Shown piece after piece: positions 1 to 10,906 of a DNA stretch of 39,799 nt. The position numbers and the translations under genes are program-made. Each line of letters begins with the position of its first letter. Positions within the stretch are counted from its first letter, which is position 1. Below the pieces are notes generated by a model. The model was given only the letters and a program-made list of their open reading frames with translations. It was not told where the DNA came from and ran no database searches. Source of the stretch: an uncultured bacterium (GTDB taxonomy: Bacteria; Bacillota; Clostridia; Christensenellales; Borkfalkiaceae); the NCBI GenBank assembly GCA_949746255.1, contig CATKAP010000219.1, forward strand, positions 1 to 39,799. Direction: 5' to 3'.

Positions 1-3000
1 ACTACGGAATCGGAGGAATTGTTTGAGTTTGATTCAAGCGCTCCTTCGGCCAGCGCGCTTACCGCGCTGTTGTCCGCGCTCAATGCGGACAACGATAATA
101 CTTATGCGGAGTTGAGAAAAGCCGTTAACGAAAACGGCGGATATCTTGACGCGGAACAAATACGCGCCAACAACGGCGGCAAAGATATCGTTGTATATCT
201 TCGCGGCAGACAGTGGTACGTGCCTTTCGTTTCAAAAGACAAGTCGGGCAATATAATAGCCACTCTTTGGCTTAAAGACGGCGGAATGGGAGATTTGGTT
301 CCTTACGCCGCGGGATGGTATTCCGACGACCATACTTTGAGTTATCCCGGACACATGTATTCTACAAGTTACGTGCGCTCCTATCTTAACGGCACGCCTT
401 TCGTTACTACGGAGGGCGCGGTAGCCGGAGAAACAAACATCAACGTTACTTCCAGCAGTAATCTTTATATTGACTATAACGGCGCGCAGTCAGAAATGTG
501 GAAGAACTTCCTTTCGGGCAGTATTACCGATTATTTGGTGCAACCTAAAAATATCGATTGGCAAAACGACGGTACAGTGGCGTTTGACGCTCTCGGCTGG
601 TCGAAAAGCCGTCAGTGCCCCAACAGCTTTGTAAATAACAATAAAATTCCGTTCGCGGGCAATCACAACTATACCGACAGGGGCGCGGGCGTTACGGCAT
701 ATTCTGCATGGGGCGACGACTTTTTGTACCTTCCTTCGTTTTATGAAGTAGGTTTGGTTACCGGCAGCGTTCCTTACAGCGGGCTTTGGAACGCACCGCT
801 TTCAATGAGAACAAACGATACCGGATCCTCCGCCAGCAAAGTCCACGGTGAACCGGCGGAGGGCGAAGTCAGCCCCGTTAGTGATATGAACAGTTATTGG
901 TCGTGTCTCGGCTCGTCCTGGGATACCGCCGGCGTAGGTTTTTCCTCGGCTGCGAGAGCGTATATGTGGGAAGCTTCCTCTTCGGGAATAGGCAATAATC
1001 TTCATGTATTTCATAATTTGTCTTTGCGTCCCGCAATCAATTTCAACATAACCAAAGCTGTAGGCGGCGAAGAATCGGAACTCGATTTGGCGCAATTATG
1101 GAACGAAGCCGTTCAGAAGAGCCTTGATACCGGTAAACAGGTTGAATTTATTCTACCTGAAAATTGGTATGCTCAGCATAGTAATACTATTAACGCCAAT
1201 TCGTTCGGAGAGGGCGTAGGCTTCGATACGGGCAGAATTTACGTCCCCGCCGGAGCGAATATAAAATTAAGATTAAACGGGCACAGTATTGACCGAAATT
1301 TAACTTCGTTCATCGATAAAGGCAACGTAATTTTTATCGACGGCGGCACGTTGGAAATAGTTGATCAAACCGTGTCGCACGGAGGAAAAATAACGGGCGG
1401 TTATACCAACGCGGGAATTGATGTGGACGGAAGCAGAGTCAATACGGGCGGAGGTATACTCGTTTTAAACGGCGGTAGGCTCGTTCTGTCGGGCGGTACC
1501 GTAACGGGCAATTATTCCAGAGAAACCGCGAAAGACGACGCGTCGGCAATGTTCGGCGGCGGAGGCGTAACCGTAGACGGCGAGGGCAGCACATTTATAA
1601 TGAACGGCGGCGAAATAAGCGGCAACGGCGGAATAATAGACGGCGGAAAATATTTAATGGGCGGCGGCGTGTATTTGACCCGCGGCGCGTCCTTTGTAAT
1701 GAACGGCGGCGACATAGTCCGCAACGAAGCTACGCTCGGCGGAGGCGTAGGCGCTATAGACCATGTCAAATTGGAAATAAACGGCGGAAACATATCGTAT
1801 AACGCTTCGAGCCAATTTGCCGGAGGCATTTATTTAAATTCCGAGTGCGAAGCCGTTATAAATAATGCGGTAATAAAAAACAATCAATCGTTAAACTACG
1901 GCGGCGGCATAATGGTAAACGGCGGTTCCGTCCTTGTAATCAACGGCGGTTCGGTTTCGTACAACACCACCCAAACCAACGGCGGCGGCATACATGTTTT
2001 CAACAGCTCTGCTTTGGAAATAAACGGCGGCGAAATTTCCGATAACTACGCCGAAGGCGACGGCGGCGGTGTAGCCTTAGAAGCCGTTCAAAAAGAAAGC
2101 GGCGGCTCCGCTTTAAAAATAAACGGCGGCAAAATATGCCGCAACAGCGGCGACAGGTGCGGCGGTTTATTTGTTTGGGGCGACGAAACAGGCAAAGACA
2201 TGTCTTTAGCTGTTATAGATTTGCTCGGCGGCGAAATATCGTACAATACCGCGAGAAATCCGTCCGGCTGGGGCGGCGGCGCGGGGCTTTTCGGTTACTG
2301 CACGATTAATTTGGACGGCTGTAACGTTATAAACAACTTAAGTAATTTTGCCGCAGGCGGTTTACATGTGGTTTACGACAGCGTGTTCAACATGTATTCC
2401 GGAAATATTTCCGGTAACGAAAGTCTGGCTTCTTCGGACTGGGGCGGCGGAGGTATACTCGTTTCGGGCAGTTCCGAAGCGTTTGAAAAAACCGTATTTA
2501 ATATGTACGGCGGTAAAATTTCCGGCAACAAAAGCAATTGTAGCGGCGGCGGCGCGTATTTCGGCGGTGCCACGGTTAATTTATACGGCGGCGAAATCAG
2601 CGGTAACACAGCGGAATATGCCGGCGGCGGAATTTATATAAGATACAGTGCAATGCATATCGCCAACGCAAAAATAAACGATAATAAGGCTTTGTCTATA
2701 GGCTCCGCGGGCGGCGGAATATATTCTCAGAGTACTAATATTATAATGGACGGCGGCGAAATAAACGGAAACCGTAATTACTCTACCGGAAGAAACGGCG
2801 GCGCGGGCATAATGTTCAACACAACGACCGGTAAGAGTAAAGTTACTTTTGTAATGAACGGCGGCGAAATTTGCTATAATGAAAGCACCTGGGCCGGCGG
2901 AGGAATATTTATAGGCTACAATTCCGAATTTATACTTAACGACGGACTTATGGCTTACAATAAAGACGGCGGCGGTTTTTACGGCGGCGGCGCGGTTTTT

Positions 3001-6000
3001 GCGCAGACCGAAAACGCGATGTTTACCATGAACGGCGGGCTTATTACCAAAAACGAGTCTTCCGGGCAAGGCGGCGGCGTTTATATTCAGGTTCAGGCTA
3101 TAATGAATATGAACGGCGGCAGAATTGTAGAGAACGTAGCTCCGCTTCACGGCGGCGGCATATCTGTAGCCAATGCGGCGGTTTTGCATCTTTCCGGCGG
3201 TATCGTCGCGCGCAACACAAAACCGAACGGTTCGGCGGATAACGTTTATCTGCAAACCATAGAGAACAGAATAGATATAACGGGAACGCTCCGCGGTGAC
3301 GGCGAAACGTCTTATATAGGGGTCAATCTCGGTTTCTCGGGTCAGTTTACAGTCAATTATAAAACGCATAACCCCGTTTACAGTCCTTTGACTTATTTCT
3401 TCTCGGACGACACAACATACGGAGTTATCTACGTCGGCAACGAAGCGCATTTAAGTTCTTCCGTTAACCGCGAAACTCTCTTATGGGAATATTCGTCCGA
3501 CGGCGGTTCTACGTGGAAAAAAATAGAAACCACTCAGATTACCGTTAATTATACCGGAAGCAATTATCGTGTGCGCGCTATGTATAACGGCTCGGTTATA
3601 ATCAGCAAGCCTACTTCTACAAGCATAGAGGGCGACGACGAAACAAATCTTCCCGAAGCGTTTTCGGCTGTGGGTTCTTATGCCTATACGCTTGCAAACG
3701 CAACGAGCGGCGGCGTTACTTTCGCAAATCCTACTCTTATATTCGAAATTGTTCGTTCGGAGTTGGTTTGGCAGTACAGAGTGCAAGGCGGGGAATGGCA
3801 GGATATTTCGAATAACGAGCTTATGTTTACGGGCAGCGTTTACGAAATACGTGCGTTAAACGGCGATACTCCCGTAGCGCTTGCGGACGATATAAAAATG
3901 CGTTCGGCGGGTTCTTACGAGTTCGAAGTTGCGGATAACGCTTCCGGCAATTATGAAAACGGAAGTTTAACCTTTACCATTATTTCGCGTACAATAACTT
4001 TTAATTGGAATTTCCCCGGCTGGAGCGGTGATTTATACAACGGCTTCAAGATTAAGTACGACGGTCTGGAACATTATCCGGTATTTACGGTTGACGGAAT
4101 CGACAATGAAATAATAGGTCAACTGAAAATAAGGGCGGACTATTTTTACAACGGTTCGCAAATTTACGTAAATCCTAAAAACGCGGGCGTTTACGACGCA
4201 AAAGTGGTGTTTGCAGACGACAGCAGTTTCAAAGACGACCTCGGCGTTAACATATTCTTCCTTAACCACAATATAAGGTTTAATATTACGCCCATAGAAT
4301 TGAGCGTGGCTTGGCGCAATGAAACGGATATGCCCATAGAGGAGGCGGAATACGTTTATAACGGCGAAGAGCGTTCGGTAGGCGTAAGATTACTCGGGCT
4401 GAGAGAAGGCGATAACGGCATAACGCCTGTTTTAAACTATTATCTCAACGGTTCGCCGATGGCTAACGCACCCGAAAACGTAGGTAAATATCTTGCCCGC
4501 GTAAGTCTGCCGGAGTCTTGCGTAAACTATATTTTGGACGATAACTACGCTTGTCAGATAAATATTTCCAAAATGGTAATTTCGCCGCAGTTTGCTGGCA
4601 ACGAAAACAACAGCGGACTTTTCGTGTGGACGTATAACGGCAAAGTTCAGGCGCCTTCGGTTACAATTCTGGGCGCGAAAGGCGAATTGCCCGCTTCGGA
4701 GTACACGGTAACGGGTAACGACAAAATCAACGCCGGCACTTATACCGTAAGCGTGGCGCTCGGCGCGGAAGCCGCTAAAAATTACGTGCTTGAAGCGTTT
4801 ACAAAGTCTTACACTATTGCCAAGGCGGGCGTGAACATAATTTGGAACGGAACCACAGACGGCTCGACCGACGCGGCGGATAATATATCAGACGGCGTAA
4901 TCGTTTGGACTTACGATAAACTTTTGCACTCGGTAACCGCGCAAGCCGTTCCCGAAAATACCGACCTTGCGCCTTTTGCTCTGAATCTTTCGGGAGTTGA
5001 CGGACTGACGGACGTAGGCGCAAAAACGGCTACCGCAACTTTAAATTTAACCGACGCGCAAAATTACGTGTTGCTCGCTTCTGCGCCCCTTTCGCAAAAG
5101 TACAGGGTAGACAAATTTATCATAACTTCCGTTACGTGGAAGAGAGGCGACGTGACAAATTCTTCTCACGACAGACCGCACTATTCGCACGGAACTATAA
5201 CGGGCGCGGGTCCCGCTTACGCGGTCAGCGCGCAGGGCGTCGATTCCGAAACGCTTTCGTTTAACGTAACTTATTCGTTTGCGGGTACGGCGGAAGGCGT
5301 TGCGTGGCCAGAAGACAACGTAAACGGTTACAAAGCGTTTGCGGCTTTGAGCGCGGATCAGTTCAAAAATTACGCGTTTGCGGAAAATATTTCTTCCGAC
5401 GGCGGAAAAACGGCGTTTATAGTCTTCTATATAGACCCTATATCGGGAGAAAAAACTTCCGTAACTCCCGTTTGGGTTATTTTCACCAAGGAATCCGTGG
5501 GTGTGGGTTCGGGTTCCGACTCCTATCAGACTCTCACGCAGTTTATACAGGCAAACGGCGGCGACAGATTTGTGTTCGAGTATTCGTTCGGCGTTAAACG
5601 CAATATATACGCAGTTTGGCTTAACGACGACGGCACGATAAAAGAAATTTTAAACACCGTTACAACCGGCGAGGGGACTAACGCGGGCGACTATGTTTCA
5701 AGGCTGCTTCCCTCCGTAGAGTACGATTACAGCGGTAAACTGGAGTGTTCTTTCAGAATAATTCCTAAAAAACTCACCGTACAGTGGACGGCGGGAGCGT
5801 TGACGTACGACGGCACGGAAAAAGTTCCCGAAAGTAAAGTTTATTATAACGGCGTTCTTTTAACGGCGGACGAACTTGCCGAAGCCGGTTTCTCGGCGCA
5901 TGGCGCATATAACGCGGGACCGCATATTGCTATAGCTTCGGTTAACGGCAATTACGAAATTACGGGCGGCGGAGACAGGTTTGAGTTTACTATTACGCCT

Positions 6001-9000
6001 AAGCCGTTCTCCGCGGCGGATATAGTTTGGGAAAACACCGTGCTTGCGGAAAACGGCAGCGAACAAGCGCCCACGGCGAAGTTTAAAATAAAAACCGATG
6101 CCCCCGACGAGCAGGCGGACGCGTGGATTACTCTTCGCGTTCTCGGCGCGGCGAAAGGCGCGGGCACTTATACGGCGTATGCGGTTTTGGACAGCACAAA
6201 TCTTACGCATTCGAATTATGTGATTTCCGACCCGGATAACGCAACCAAAGTTTTCAAAATAGTTCTCGTTCGAATCGACGTGAACAACGTTTATTGGAAA
6301 ATTACGGAAGGCGGCGCGACGGTTTCCCAATCTTCTCCCGCCGAGTACGTTTATACGATAGGCGCCGAGCAGGGACCCGTGGCTTATTATACGGATTCCG
6401 AAGGCAACGAAATAGCGCTTGCCGTTGTCGGTAAAATGACCGACGCCGGCAAATATGTGGCTTCGGTTGCGGCGGGATACGACTTTGTTGACGGTTCGGA
6501 TAGCGTTGCGGCTCCTACGTGCGCGTTTGAAATAAAAGCTAAACAAATTACCGTGCAATGGGACGCGGATTCGCTTAAAGTTACTTATAACGGCGCGGAA
6601 AGAAAACCCGTTTTCAGTTTCGGCGGAAATCTTACCGACGCGGATAGAAACGCTTTGAACGGATTGTATACTCTTACGGGATTTACAGACGCGGGCAAAT
6701 ATACCGCGCAGATAACGCTTGTTTCAAACAACGCGGGCAGTAACTATATATTCGAAACAAACGGCGTCGACGGTTCTACGATTTTAACCGATACTTTGGA
6801 AACCGCGTTTGAAATAGAAAAAATATCTCTTACCGAAAATGTAAACTTTACTTGGGATACCGTGGTTTCATGGGTATACGACGGCGTCGAACACGCGCCG
6901 GCGCTGAATCAACTTACGTTTAATCTCGGTTCTGGTACGGTTACTTTTAAGATTTCCTATACGGGTAAAACGGCTAACGCCGGAGTTCACTACGTTACCC
7001 CCGTTCTTGTTTCGGCTATTTGGGACGTGGACGGCGGACAGAAAAACATAACTTCCAACTTTGTGCTCAATATAGGCGCGAAAGAGTATACCATTACTGC
7101 CAAAACGGTTAACGTTGAGTGGGATTGGGACGGTTCCGTGCTGAACGGAACCATTCACGAATGGAAATACAACGGCACCGAGCGCGGTCCCGCGGCTTAT
7201 ATGACGGATAGCAACGGCGACCGTATTCAAAATGAAAACGGCGATTGGGCGCTTGACGTTTACGACAAGGGCGTTAACGTCGGCGAATATACCGCACGCG
7301 TTTTCGCACCCGACAATTACGTGTTTACGGGCGGAGTGTTCGCCGTAGAAACCGATTACAAAATAGCCAAAGCCGACGTTACTATAGAATGGGACGATAA
7401 CGGCGGTACGGATGAAAACGGCGTAACCGTTTGGATATACGACGGCGCCGAACATTTCCCCAAAGCGTATATAGTCGTAGACGGCGTGCGCGGAGGAGAA
7501 GTTAAAGTTACGGGTTCGGCAACCGACGCGGGCGAGTTTACGGCGCGCGCCGAAGAGGAAAGTTCCAACTATACCATAGTGGGCGGCAACGTTACCCGTA
7601 AATGTAAAATAAACGCCGCGGAAGTTTACCTTATTTGGCAGGGTTATAACAATACCCAATCCTTTGATTGGCAATATGCGGGAGGAAGCTATGTAGGGCC
7701 TACCGCAGTGCTTGCCACAAAAGATGCCGACGGTAATATTGTGGCAATAGTAAAAGACGGCGGATATATTTCCGTAACGGTAACCGGCGCAATGTCGCAG
7801 GTATGCGCCGACGGTGAAAATTACGTTGCAACCGCAGTTGATAATTTTGTAAATTATGACTTTGCGGCGGACGCCGAAATCACAAAAGAATTCAGAATAG
7901 TTCCCAAAGAACTTTCCGGTTCGGGATATCAGTTCAAGTGGAATTCCGGCTCGGTTATTCCCGTGCTCGGCGGCGAATTCCCCGTATATAACTACGTTTA
8001 TAACGGCGAAGCGCAGTCGCCTTCGCCTGAAACCGAGGAAGCGTTCGACAGAGTTTTCGTAACCATTTTCTACAAGGTGGAAAGCGACGGCACTCTTACG
8101 CTCGTCCCCGAAAACGCTGTGACGGACGCCGGTAAATATCGGCTTGTTACCGCTTCTGCGGACGGCAACTACGTTGTGCCCACGGGTATGGAAACTATCG
8201 AAGTGGTTATAGCCGCTATGGAAGTTGAAGTGGTTTGGAACGTAGACGGGCTTGTATATAAAGGAGCGAACGTAGAACAGGTTCCCGAAGCGCATTATCT
8301 TGACGTTAACGGAAACAAGGTTACTTTAAACGTATTGGTCAACGGCGCGCACGCAAACGCGGGTGAATACGAAGCTTCCGCAAGTTTCACGGCGCAGGTA
8401 ACTAATTATACGCTTAAAGCAAGCACGGTAAAACATAAATATAAGATTGCCGCGCGTGAAATTCCCGTAACGTGGGATTGGACGGGCTGGACGGCTAAGG
8501 GCGTAACATACGACGGAAAAGCTCATTTGCCCGTTGTGCTGCCCTATTTGGAATTTGCCGATTCCGACGACGTACAGAACGGCGGACTTACTGTCAACCG
8601 CACTCTTACGTTTAACGGAAACGCTGTGACGGAGGCGGTGAACGCAGGCGCTTATAAGCTTGCGATAACGCTTAGCGGAAGCGCGGCGGGCAACTATAAA
8701 CTTACCAATGCGGAGGACAGTTTCATCATAGCTAAACGTTCGCTTACCATAACGGCGGAAAGCGCTACGGTGGCTTACGGTTCGCCTGCTCCCGCATATT
8801 CGGCGGTATTCAGCGGATTTGCGGACGGAGAGGATGAAAATACTTTCAATCTTTTGGACGCTGCCGTTAAGAGCAATTGGCTAACTTGCAGCTATAACAA
8901 ACGTTCGCAGCCCGGTACTTATGCAATACGTTTAAACAAAATATGGCTTGAAAATACGCTTAAAAACTATCGCTTAACTCTCGGCGACGGAACTTTGACG

Positions 9001-10854
9001 GTAACGGCGGCGGAACGCATGGTTATATGGCGCGGAGAGCTTGAAGATTTGGGCGCGTATTACGACGGTTTGGAATACAAACCCACGGCGGTATATTACA
9101 AAAACGGAACAACGGGAACGCCCACTCAGCTTACCGTTGTGTACGCGACTTACGATTCGGCAACCGGCACGTATACGCCGCTTAACGATAACGATTTCAG
9201 AGCGATTGACGCCGGAACATATTATGTTATGGCTTTGGACGAAAGCGGAACGGCTACTTTGACAAATTCTTGTATCAGTTATGAAATATATAAGCGCGAA
9301 GTTGTCGTAAATATAAATTCTGTCAAGGGTCAAGTGTTCGGCGACGTGTTTAAAACCACGGGTGAAAACGGCGAAAACATTACGCATAAATTCCTTTCCT
9401 GGAGTTTCGGCGACGTTAAACCCGTACTCGGTCACGACCTTAAAATATCTCTTTCCGTGGAATTTGATTTCGATTCGCACGGATATGCGAACGCGGGCGA
9501 ATACAACATTACAGGCAGCTGGGACGAAGATAATTTCTCCGCTAATTATAAAGTAACGTTCTCCGGCGAAGCCGAGGATCAGGACGGCGCAAACACAATG
9601 GGCGTTTATGAAATTCAGCTTGCTAAGATAAGTATTCTTAAACGCGACGATATAATGTCGGAAGGCGATTTCCAATTCCACGTGGGTAACGTGGGCGGCG
9701 GAAAAGCCTGGTACATACGTCTTGGCGACTATTCGGAAGTGGACGGAGTCGAGCAGTACACCTTTATAGGCAGCAACGGTTACAGGGGCAGAGACGAAGT
9801 GCACGTATATTACAGTAGAGGCGCGTACGATTTGCTTGCGCCCGACGGAACGGTAAATATACCCGCTCCCGAGGACGAAACCGATTGGGTTACCGAAAGA
9901 GTAGGGCTTCGCGTAGTGGGCAAATATGCTATCAACTTTAAAATAGAAATAGCAAACCATGAAACGCTTTACGGTACTTGGCGCGTGATTATACTTCCAG
10001 AAAACCAGATTGTGCGCGTAATATTCACAAAGCCTTACGAAACAGAGTACGGTAAACCCGTTCCCGAAAACTTTGCGCAATATTTGTACAGAGAAGGATA
10101 TATAACGTTCGACAATATAGGAATAGACAGCTTTAACAGCCGCGTAACGGCTACCGTGGACGACGGATTCGGAGGAACGGTGGATTCCAAAACGGGCGTA
10201 GGCAAATATACCGTGAATTTTGCGATAGACAATACGGGTTCCGATATAGAGTATACAATCGTTTACAATACTTTGCAGTCGCTGGAAGAAACCAATGTCA
10301 ACGCCTATGTGATAAAGCCTAAACGTATATACGTCGAATGGGGAGAAAAGGAATACGAGTACAACGGGCAGTTGAACGCTCCGTCCGTAAATCTTTCGGG
10401 GTGGATTACCGCCAACGACCGTATTATTACCCCCGACCAGCTCAGATTTGTTTCGGAAGGCGACGGTTACGAATATGCGGCGTTCAAGGTGTTCGATAAC
10501 GGCGCGGATGTTTCCGTTGTTATCACCACCCGCGGAAACTTTACCGCGGTGGGCGGTCACATGATGCGCGTTACCGTGGAGGATAAAAACTATACCGTTA
10601 AAGCGGGAGAGGACGAAGCGGTTATTTCCATAGTCAACGGCTCTGATCCCGATCCCGTTATTACCGAAGGGCTTCCGCAGTGGCTTTTGTGGGCGCTTAT
10701 AGCGGCGGGCGCGTTGCTTTTGATTCTCTTAATAATAATTTTTGTACTTGCGTCAAAACGCAATAAAGCGGGGGTTACCGTTTTCGGCGGTTATGACGAG
10801 GGATTCGGCGACGATACGGAAGAGTATCCCGACGAATCGAATGACGAGGAATAA
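1..10854 (+). CDS. Giant surface protein: DUF6273-like domain, beta-helix, MBG/Ig-like repeats, C-terminal TM anchor (5' partial)
   Basis: Cell-surface protein, probably an adhesin or matrix protein; that role is inferred. The frame is open to base 1, so the track's TTG at 19 is not a credible start: GGAGG lies only 2 nt before it, and the downstream paralogue aligns with 50-60 more N-terminal residues, including a signal peptide. Using track numbering, residues about 58-345 resemble DUF6273 (STSYVRSYLNG, ending in LRPAINFN). A linker shared with the paralogue follows (FGEGVGFD, VPAGANIKL). Residues about 470-1070 are a right-handed beta-helix of NGG-x-I-x-x-N and GGG-I/V motifs. About 1155-3540 hold some twenty Ig-like repeats of the W..YDG..H.P.A..AG.Y.A..NY type, including one clear MBG module (YGSPAPAYSAVFSGF). 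A single TM segment at 3555-3577, a basic SKRNK stop-transfer and an acidic tail follow. No LPXTG or SLH motif is seen. The architecture is certain; the binding target is unknown. Confidence 0.85.
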   Translation, partial: TTESEELFEFDSSAPSASALTALLSALNADNDNTYAELRKAVNENGGYLDAEQIRANNGGKDIVVYLRGRQWYVPFVSKDKSGNIIATLWLKDGGMGDLVPYAAGWYSDDHTLSYPGHMYSTSYVRSYLNGTPFVTTEGAVAGETNINVTSSSNLYIDYNGAQSEMWKNFLSGSITDYLVQPKNIDWQNDGTVAFDALGWSKSRQCPNSFVNNNKIPFAGNHNYTDRGAGVTAYSAWGDDFLYLPSFYEVGLVTGSVPYSGLWNAPLSMRTNDTGSSASKVHGEPAEGEVSPVSDMNSYWSCLGSSWDTAGVGFSSAARAYMWEASSSGIGNNLHVFHNLSLRPAINFNITKAVGGEESELDLAQLWNEAVQKSLDTGKQVEFILPENWYAQHSNTINANSFGEGVGFDTGRIYVPAGANIKLRLNGHSIDRNLTSFIDKGNVIFIDGGTLEIVDQTVSHGGKITGGYTNAGIDVDGSRVNTGGGILVLNGGRLVLSGGTVTGNYSRETAKDDASAMFGGGGVTVDGEGSTFIMNGGEISGNGGIIDGGKYLMGGGVYLTRGASFVMNGGDIVRNEATLGGGVGAIDHVKLEINGGNISYNASSQFAGGIYLNSECEAVINNAVIKNNQSLNYGGGIMVNGGSVLVINGGSVSYNTTQTNGGGIHVFNSSALEINGGEISDNYAEGDGGGVALEAVQKESGGSALKINGGKICRNSGDRCGGLFVWGDETGKDMSLAVIDLLGGEISYNTARNPSGWGGGAGLFGYCTINLDGCNVINNLSNFAAGGLHVVYDSVFNMYSGNISGNESLASSDWGGGGILVSGSSEAFEKTVFNMYGGKISGNKSNCSGGGAYFGGATVNLYGGEISGNTAEYAGGGIYIRYSAMHIANAKINDNKALSIGSAGGGIYSQSTNIIMDGGEINGNRNYSTGRNGGAGIMFNTTTGKSKVTFVMNGGEICYNESTWAGGGIFIGYNSEFILNDGLMAYNKDGGGFYGGGAVFAQTENAMFTMNGGLITKNESSGQGGGVYIQVQAIMNMNGGRIVENVAPLHGGGISVANAAVLHLSGGIVARNTKPNGSADNVYLQTIENRIDITGTLRGDGETSYIGVNLGFSGQFTVNYKTHNPVYSPLTYFFSDDTTYGVIYVGNEAHLSSSVNRETLLWEYSSDGGSTWKKIETTQITVNYTGSNYRVRAMYNGSVIISKPTSTSIEGDDETNLPEAFSAVGSYAYTLANATSGGVTFANPTLIFEIVRSELVWQYRVQGGEWQDISNNELMFTGSVYEIRALNGDTPVALADDIKMRSAGSYEFEVADNASGNYENGSLTFTIISRTITFNWNFPGWSGDLYNGFKIKYDGLEHYPVFTVDGIDNEIIGQLKIRADYFYNGSQIYVNPKNAGVYDAKVVFADDSSFKDDLGVNIFFLNHNIRFNITPIELSVAWRNETDMPIEEAEYVYNGEERSVGVRLLGLREGDNGITPVLNYYLNGSPMANAPENVGKYLARVSLPESCVNYILDDNYACQINISKMVISPQFAGNENNSGLFVWTYNGKVQAPSVTILGAKGELPASEYTVTGNDKINAGTYTVSVALGAEAAKNYVLEAFTKSYTIAKAGVNIIWNGTTDGSTDAADNISDGVIVWTYDKLLHSVTAQAVPENTDLAPFALNLSGVDGLTDVGAKTATATLNLTDAQNYVLLASAPLSQKYRVDKFIITSVTWKRGDVTNSSHDRPHYSHGTITGAGPAYAVSAQGVDSETLSFNVTYSFAGTAEGVAWPEDNVNGYKAFAALSADQFKNYAFAENISSDGGKTAFIVFYIDPISGEKTSVTPVWVIFTKESVGVGSGSDSYQTLTQFIQANGGDRFVFEYSFGVKRNIYAVWLNDDGTIKEILNTVTTGEGTNAGDYVSRLLPSVEYDYSGKLECSFRIIPKKLTVQWTAGALTYDGTEKVPESKVYYNGVLLTADELAEAGFSAHGAYNAGPHIAIASVNGNYEITGGGDRFEFTITPKPFSAADIVWENTVLAENGSEQAPTAKFKIKTDAPDEQADAWITLRVLGAAKGAGTYTAYAVLDSTNLTHSNYVISDPDNATKVFKIVLVRIDVNNVYWKITEGGATVSQSSPAEYVYTIGAEQGPVAYYTDSEGNEIALAVVGKMTDAGKYVASVAAGYDFVDGSDSVAAPTCAFEIKAKQITVQWDADSLKVTYNGAERKPVFSFGGNLTDADRNALNGLYTLTGFTDAGKYTAQITLVSNNAGSNYIFETNGVDGSTILTDTLETAFEIEKISLTENVNFTWDTVVSWVYDGVEHAPALNQLTFNLGSGTVTFKISYTGKTANAGVHYVTPVLVSAIWDVDGGQKNITSNFVLNIGAKEYTITAKTVNVEWDWDGSVLNGTIHEWKYNGTERGPAAYMTDSNGDRIQNENGDWALDVYDKGVNVGEYTARVFAPDNYVFTGGVFAVETDYKIAKADVTIEWDDNGGTDENGVTVWIYDGAEHFPKAYIVVDGVRGGEVKVTGSATDAGEFTARAEEESSNYTIVGGNVTRKCKINAAEVYLIWQGYNNTQSFDWQYAGGSYVGPTAVLATKDADGNIVAIVKDGGYISVTVTGAMSQVCADGENYVATAVDNFVNYDFAADAEITKEFRIVPKELSGSGYQFKWNSGSVIPVLGGEFPVYNYVYNGEAQSPSPETEEAFDRVFVTIFYKVESDGTLTLVPENAVTDAGKYRLVTASADGNYVVPTGMETIEVVIAAMEVEVVWNVDGLVYKGANVEQVPEAHYLDVNGNKVTLNVLVNGAHANAGEYEASASFTAQVTNYTLKASTVKHKYKIAAREIPVTWDWTGWTAKGVTYDGKAHLPVVLPYLEFADSDDVQNGGLTVNRTLTFNGNAVTEAVNAGAYKLAITLSGSAAGNYKLTNAEDSFIIAKRSLTITAESATVAYGSPAPAYSAVFSGFADGEDENTFNLLDAAVKSNWLTCSYNKRSQPGTYAIRLNKIWLENTLKNYRLTLGDGTLTVTAAERMVIWRGELEDLGAYYDGLEYKPTAVYYKNGTTGTPTQLTVVYATYDSATGTYTPLNDNDFRAIDAGTYYVMALDESGTATLTNSCISYEIYKREVVVNINSVKGQVFGDVFKTTGENGENITHKFLSWSFGDVKPVLGHDLKISLSVEFDFDSHGYANAGEYNITGSWDEDNFSANYKVTFSGEAEDQDGANTMGVYEIQLAKISILKRDDIMSEGDFQFHVGNVGGGKAWYIRLGDYSEVDGVEQYTFIGSNGYRGRDEVHVYYSRGAYDLLAPDGTVNIPAPEDETDWVTERVGLRVVGKYAINFKIEIANHETLYGTWRVIILPENQIVRVIFTKPYETEYGKPVPENFAQYLYREGYITFDNIGIDSFNSRVTATVDDGFGGTVDSKTGVGKYTVNFAIDNTGSDIEYTIVYNTLQSLEETNVNAYVIKPKRIYVEWGEKEYEYNGQLNAPSVNLSGWITANDRIITPDQLRFVSEGDGYEYAAFKVFDNGADVSVVITTRGNFTAVGGHMMRVTVEDKNYTVKAGEDEAVISIVNGSDPDPVITEGLPQWLLWALIAAGALLLILLIIIFVLASKRNKAGVTVFGGYDEGFGDDTEEYPDESNDEE
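1440..3270 (+). repeat. Beta-helix coding repeats (NGG..IS.N..GGG-I)
   Basis: About twenty-five degenerate 20-30-residue rungs recur here, with MNGG or INGG followed by a short spacer, an Asn, and then GGG-I/V. At the DNA level AACGGCGG recurs many times. The pattern recalls the GGA-I/FxxN rungs of chlamydial Pmp proteins and other right-handed beta-helices. It is a protein-level repeat, not a CRISPR or satellite. Confidence 0.8.
3480..10630 (+). repeat. Tandem MBG/YDG-like Ig repeat array in the first giant protein
   Basis: About twenty modules of roughly 80-110 residues. Each opens with a Val/Ile-rich strand and Trp, then Y-D/N-G, a Pro, an AG-x-Y turn and an NY near the end, and is joined to the next by a K-containing linker. 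Modules are strongly diverged in sequence, so the array is old rather than freshly amplified. It probably forms a long stalk carrying the beta-helix away from the cell. Confidence 0.8.
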
Positions 10855-10874
10855 CGGAAAATTTTAGGCAAAGC

Positions 10875-10906
10875 CTCGGGCTGAAAGTTTTTCAATTCAG
10901 CCCGGG
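10875..10906 (+). terminator. Intergenic hairpin, possible weak or partial terminator
   Basis: CGGGCTGAA pairs with TTCAGCCCG across a 10-nt loop, and the stem extends by further pairs at its base. No U-tract follows (GCGCCAAAATT), so efficient intrinsic termination is doubtful. No convincing promoter lies between it and the next start. It may attenuate read-through into the second giant gene or mark an mRNA processing point. Confidence 0.45.

Noticed and set aside
11-21. GGAGG followed by TTG at 19 as a true start of the first giant gene
   Set aside because: Spacing is only 2 nt, no signal peptide would result, and the paralogue aligns further upstream.
1440-3270. Regular AACGGCGG repeats as a possible CRISPR or satellite array
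   Set aside because: Spacing is variable and in frame, and the repeats translate into beta-helix rungs of one long ORF. There are no uniform repeats with unique spacers and no cas genes.
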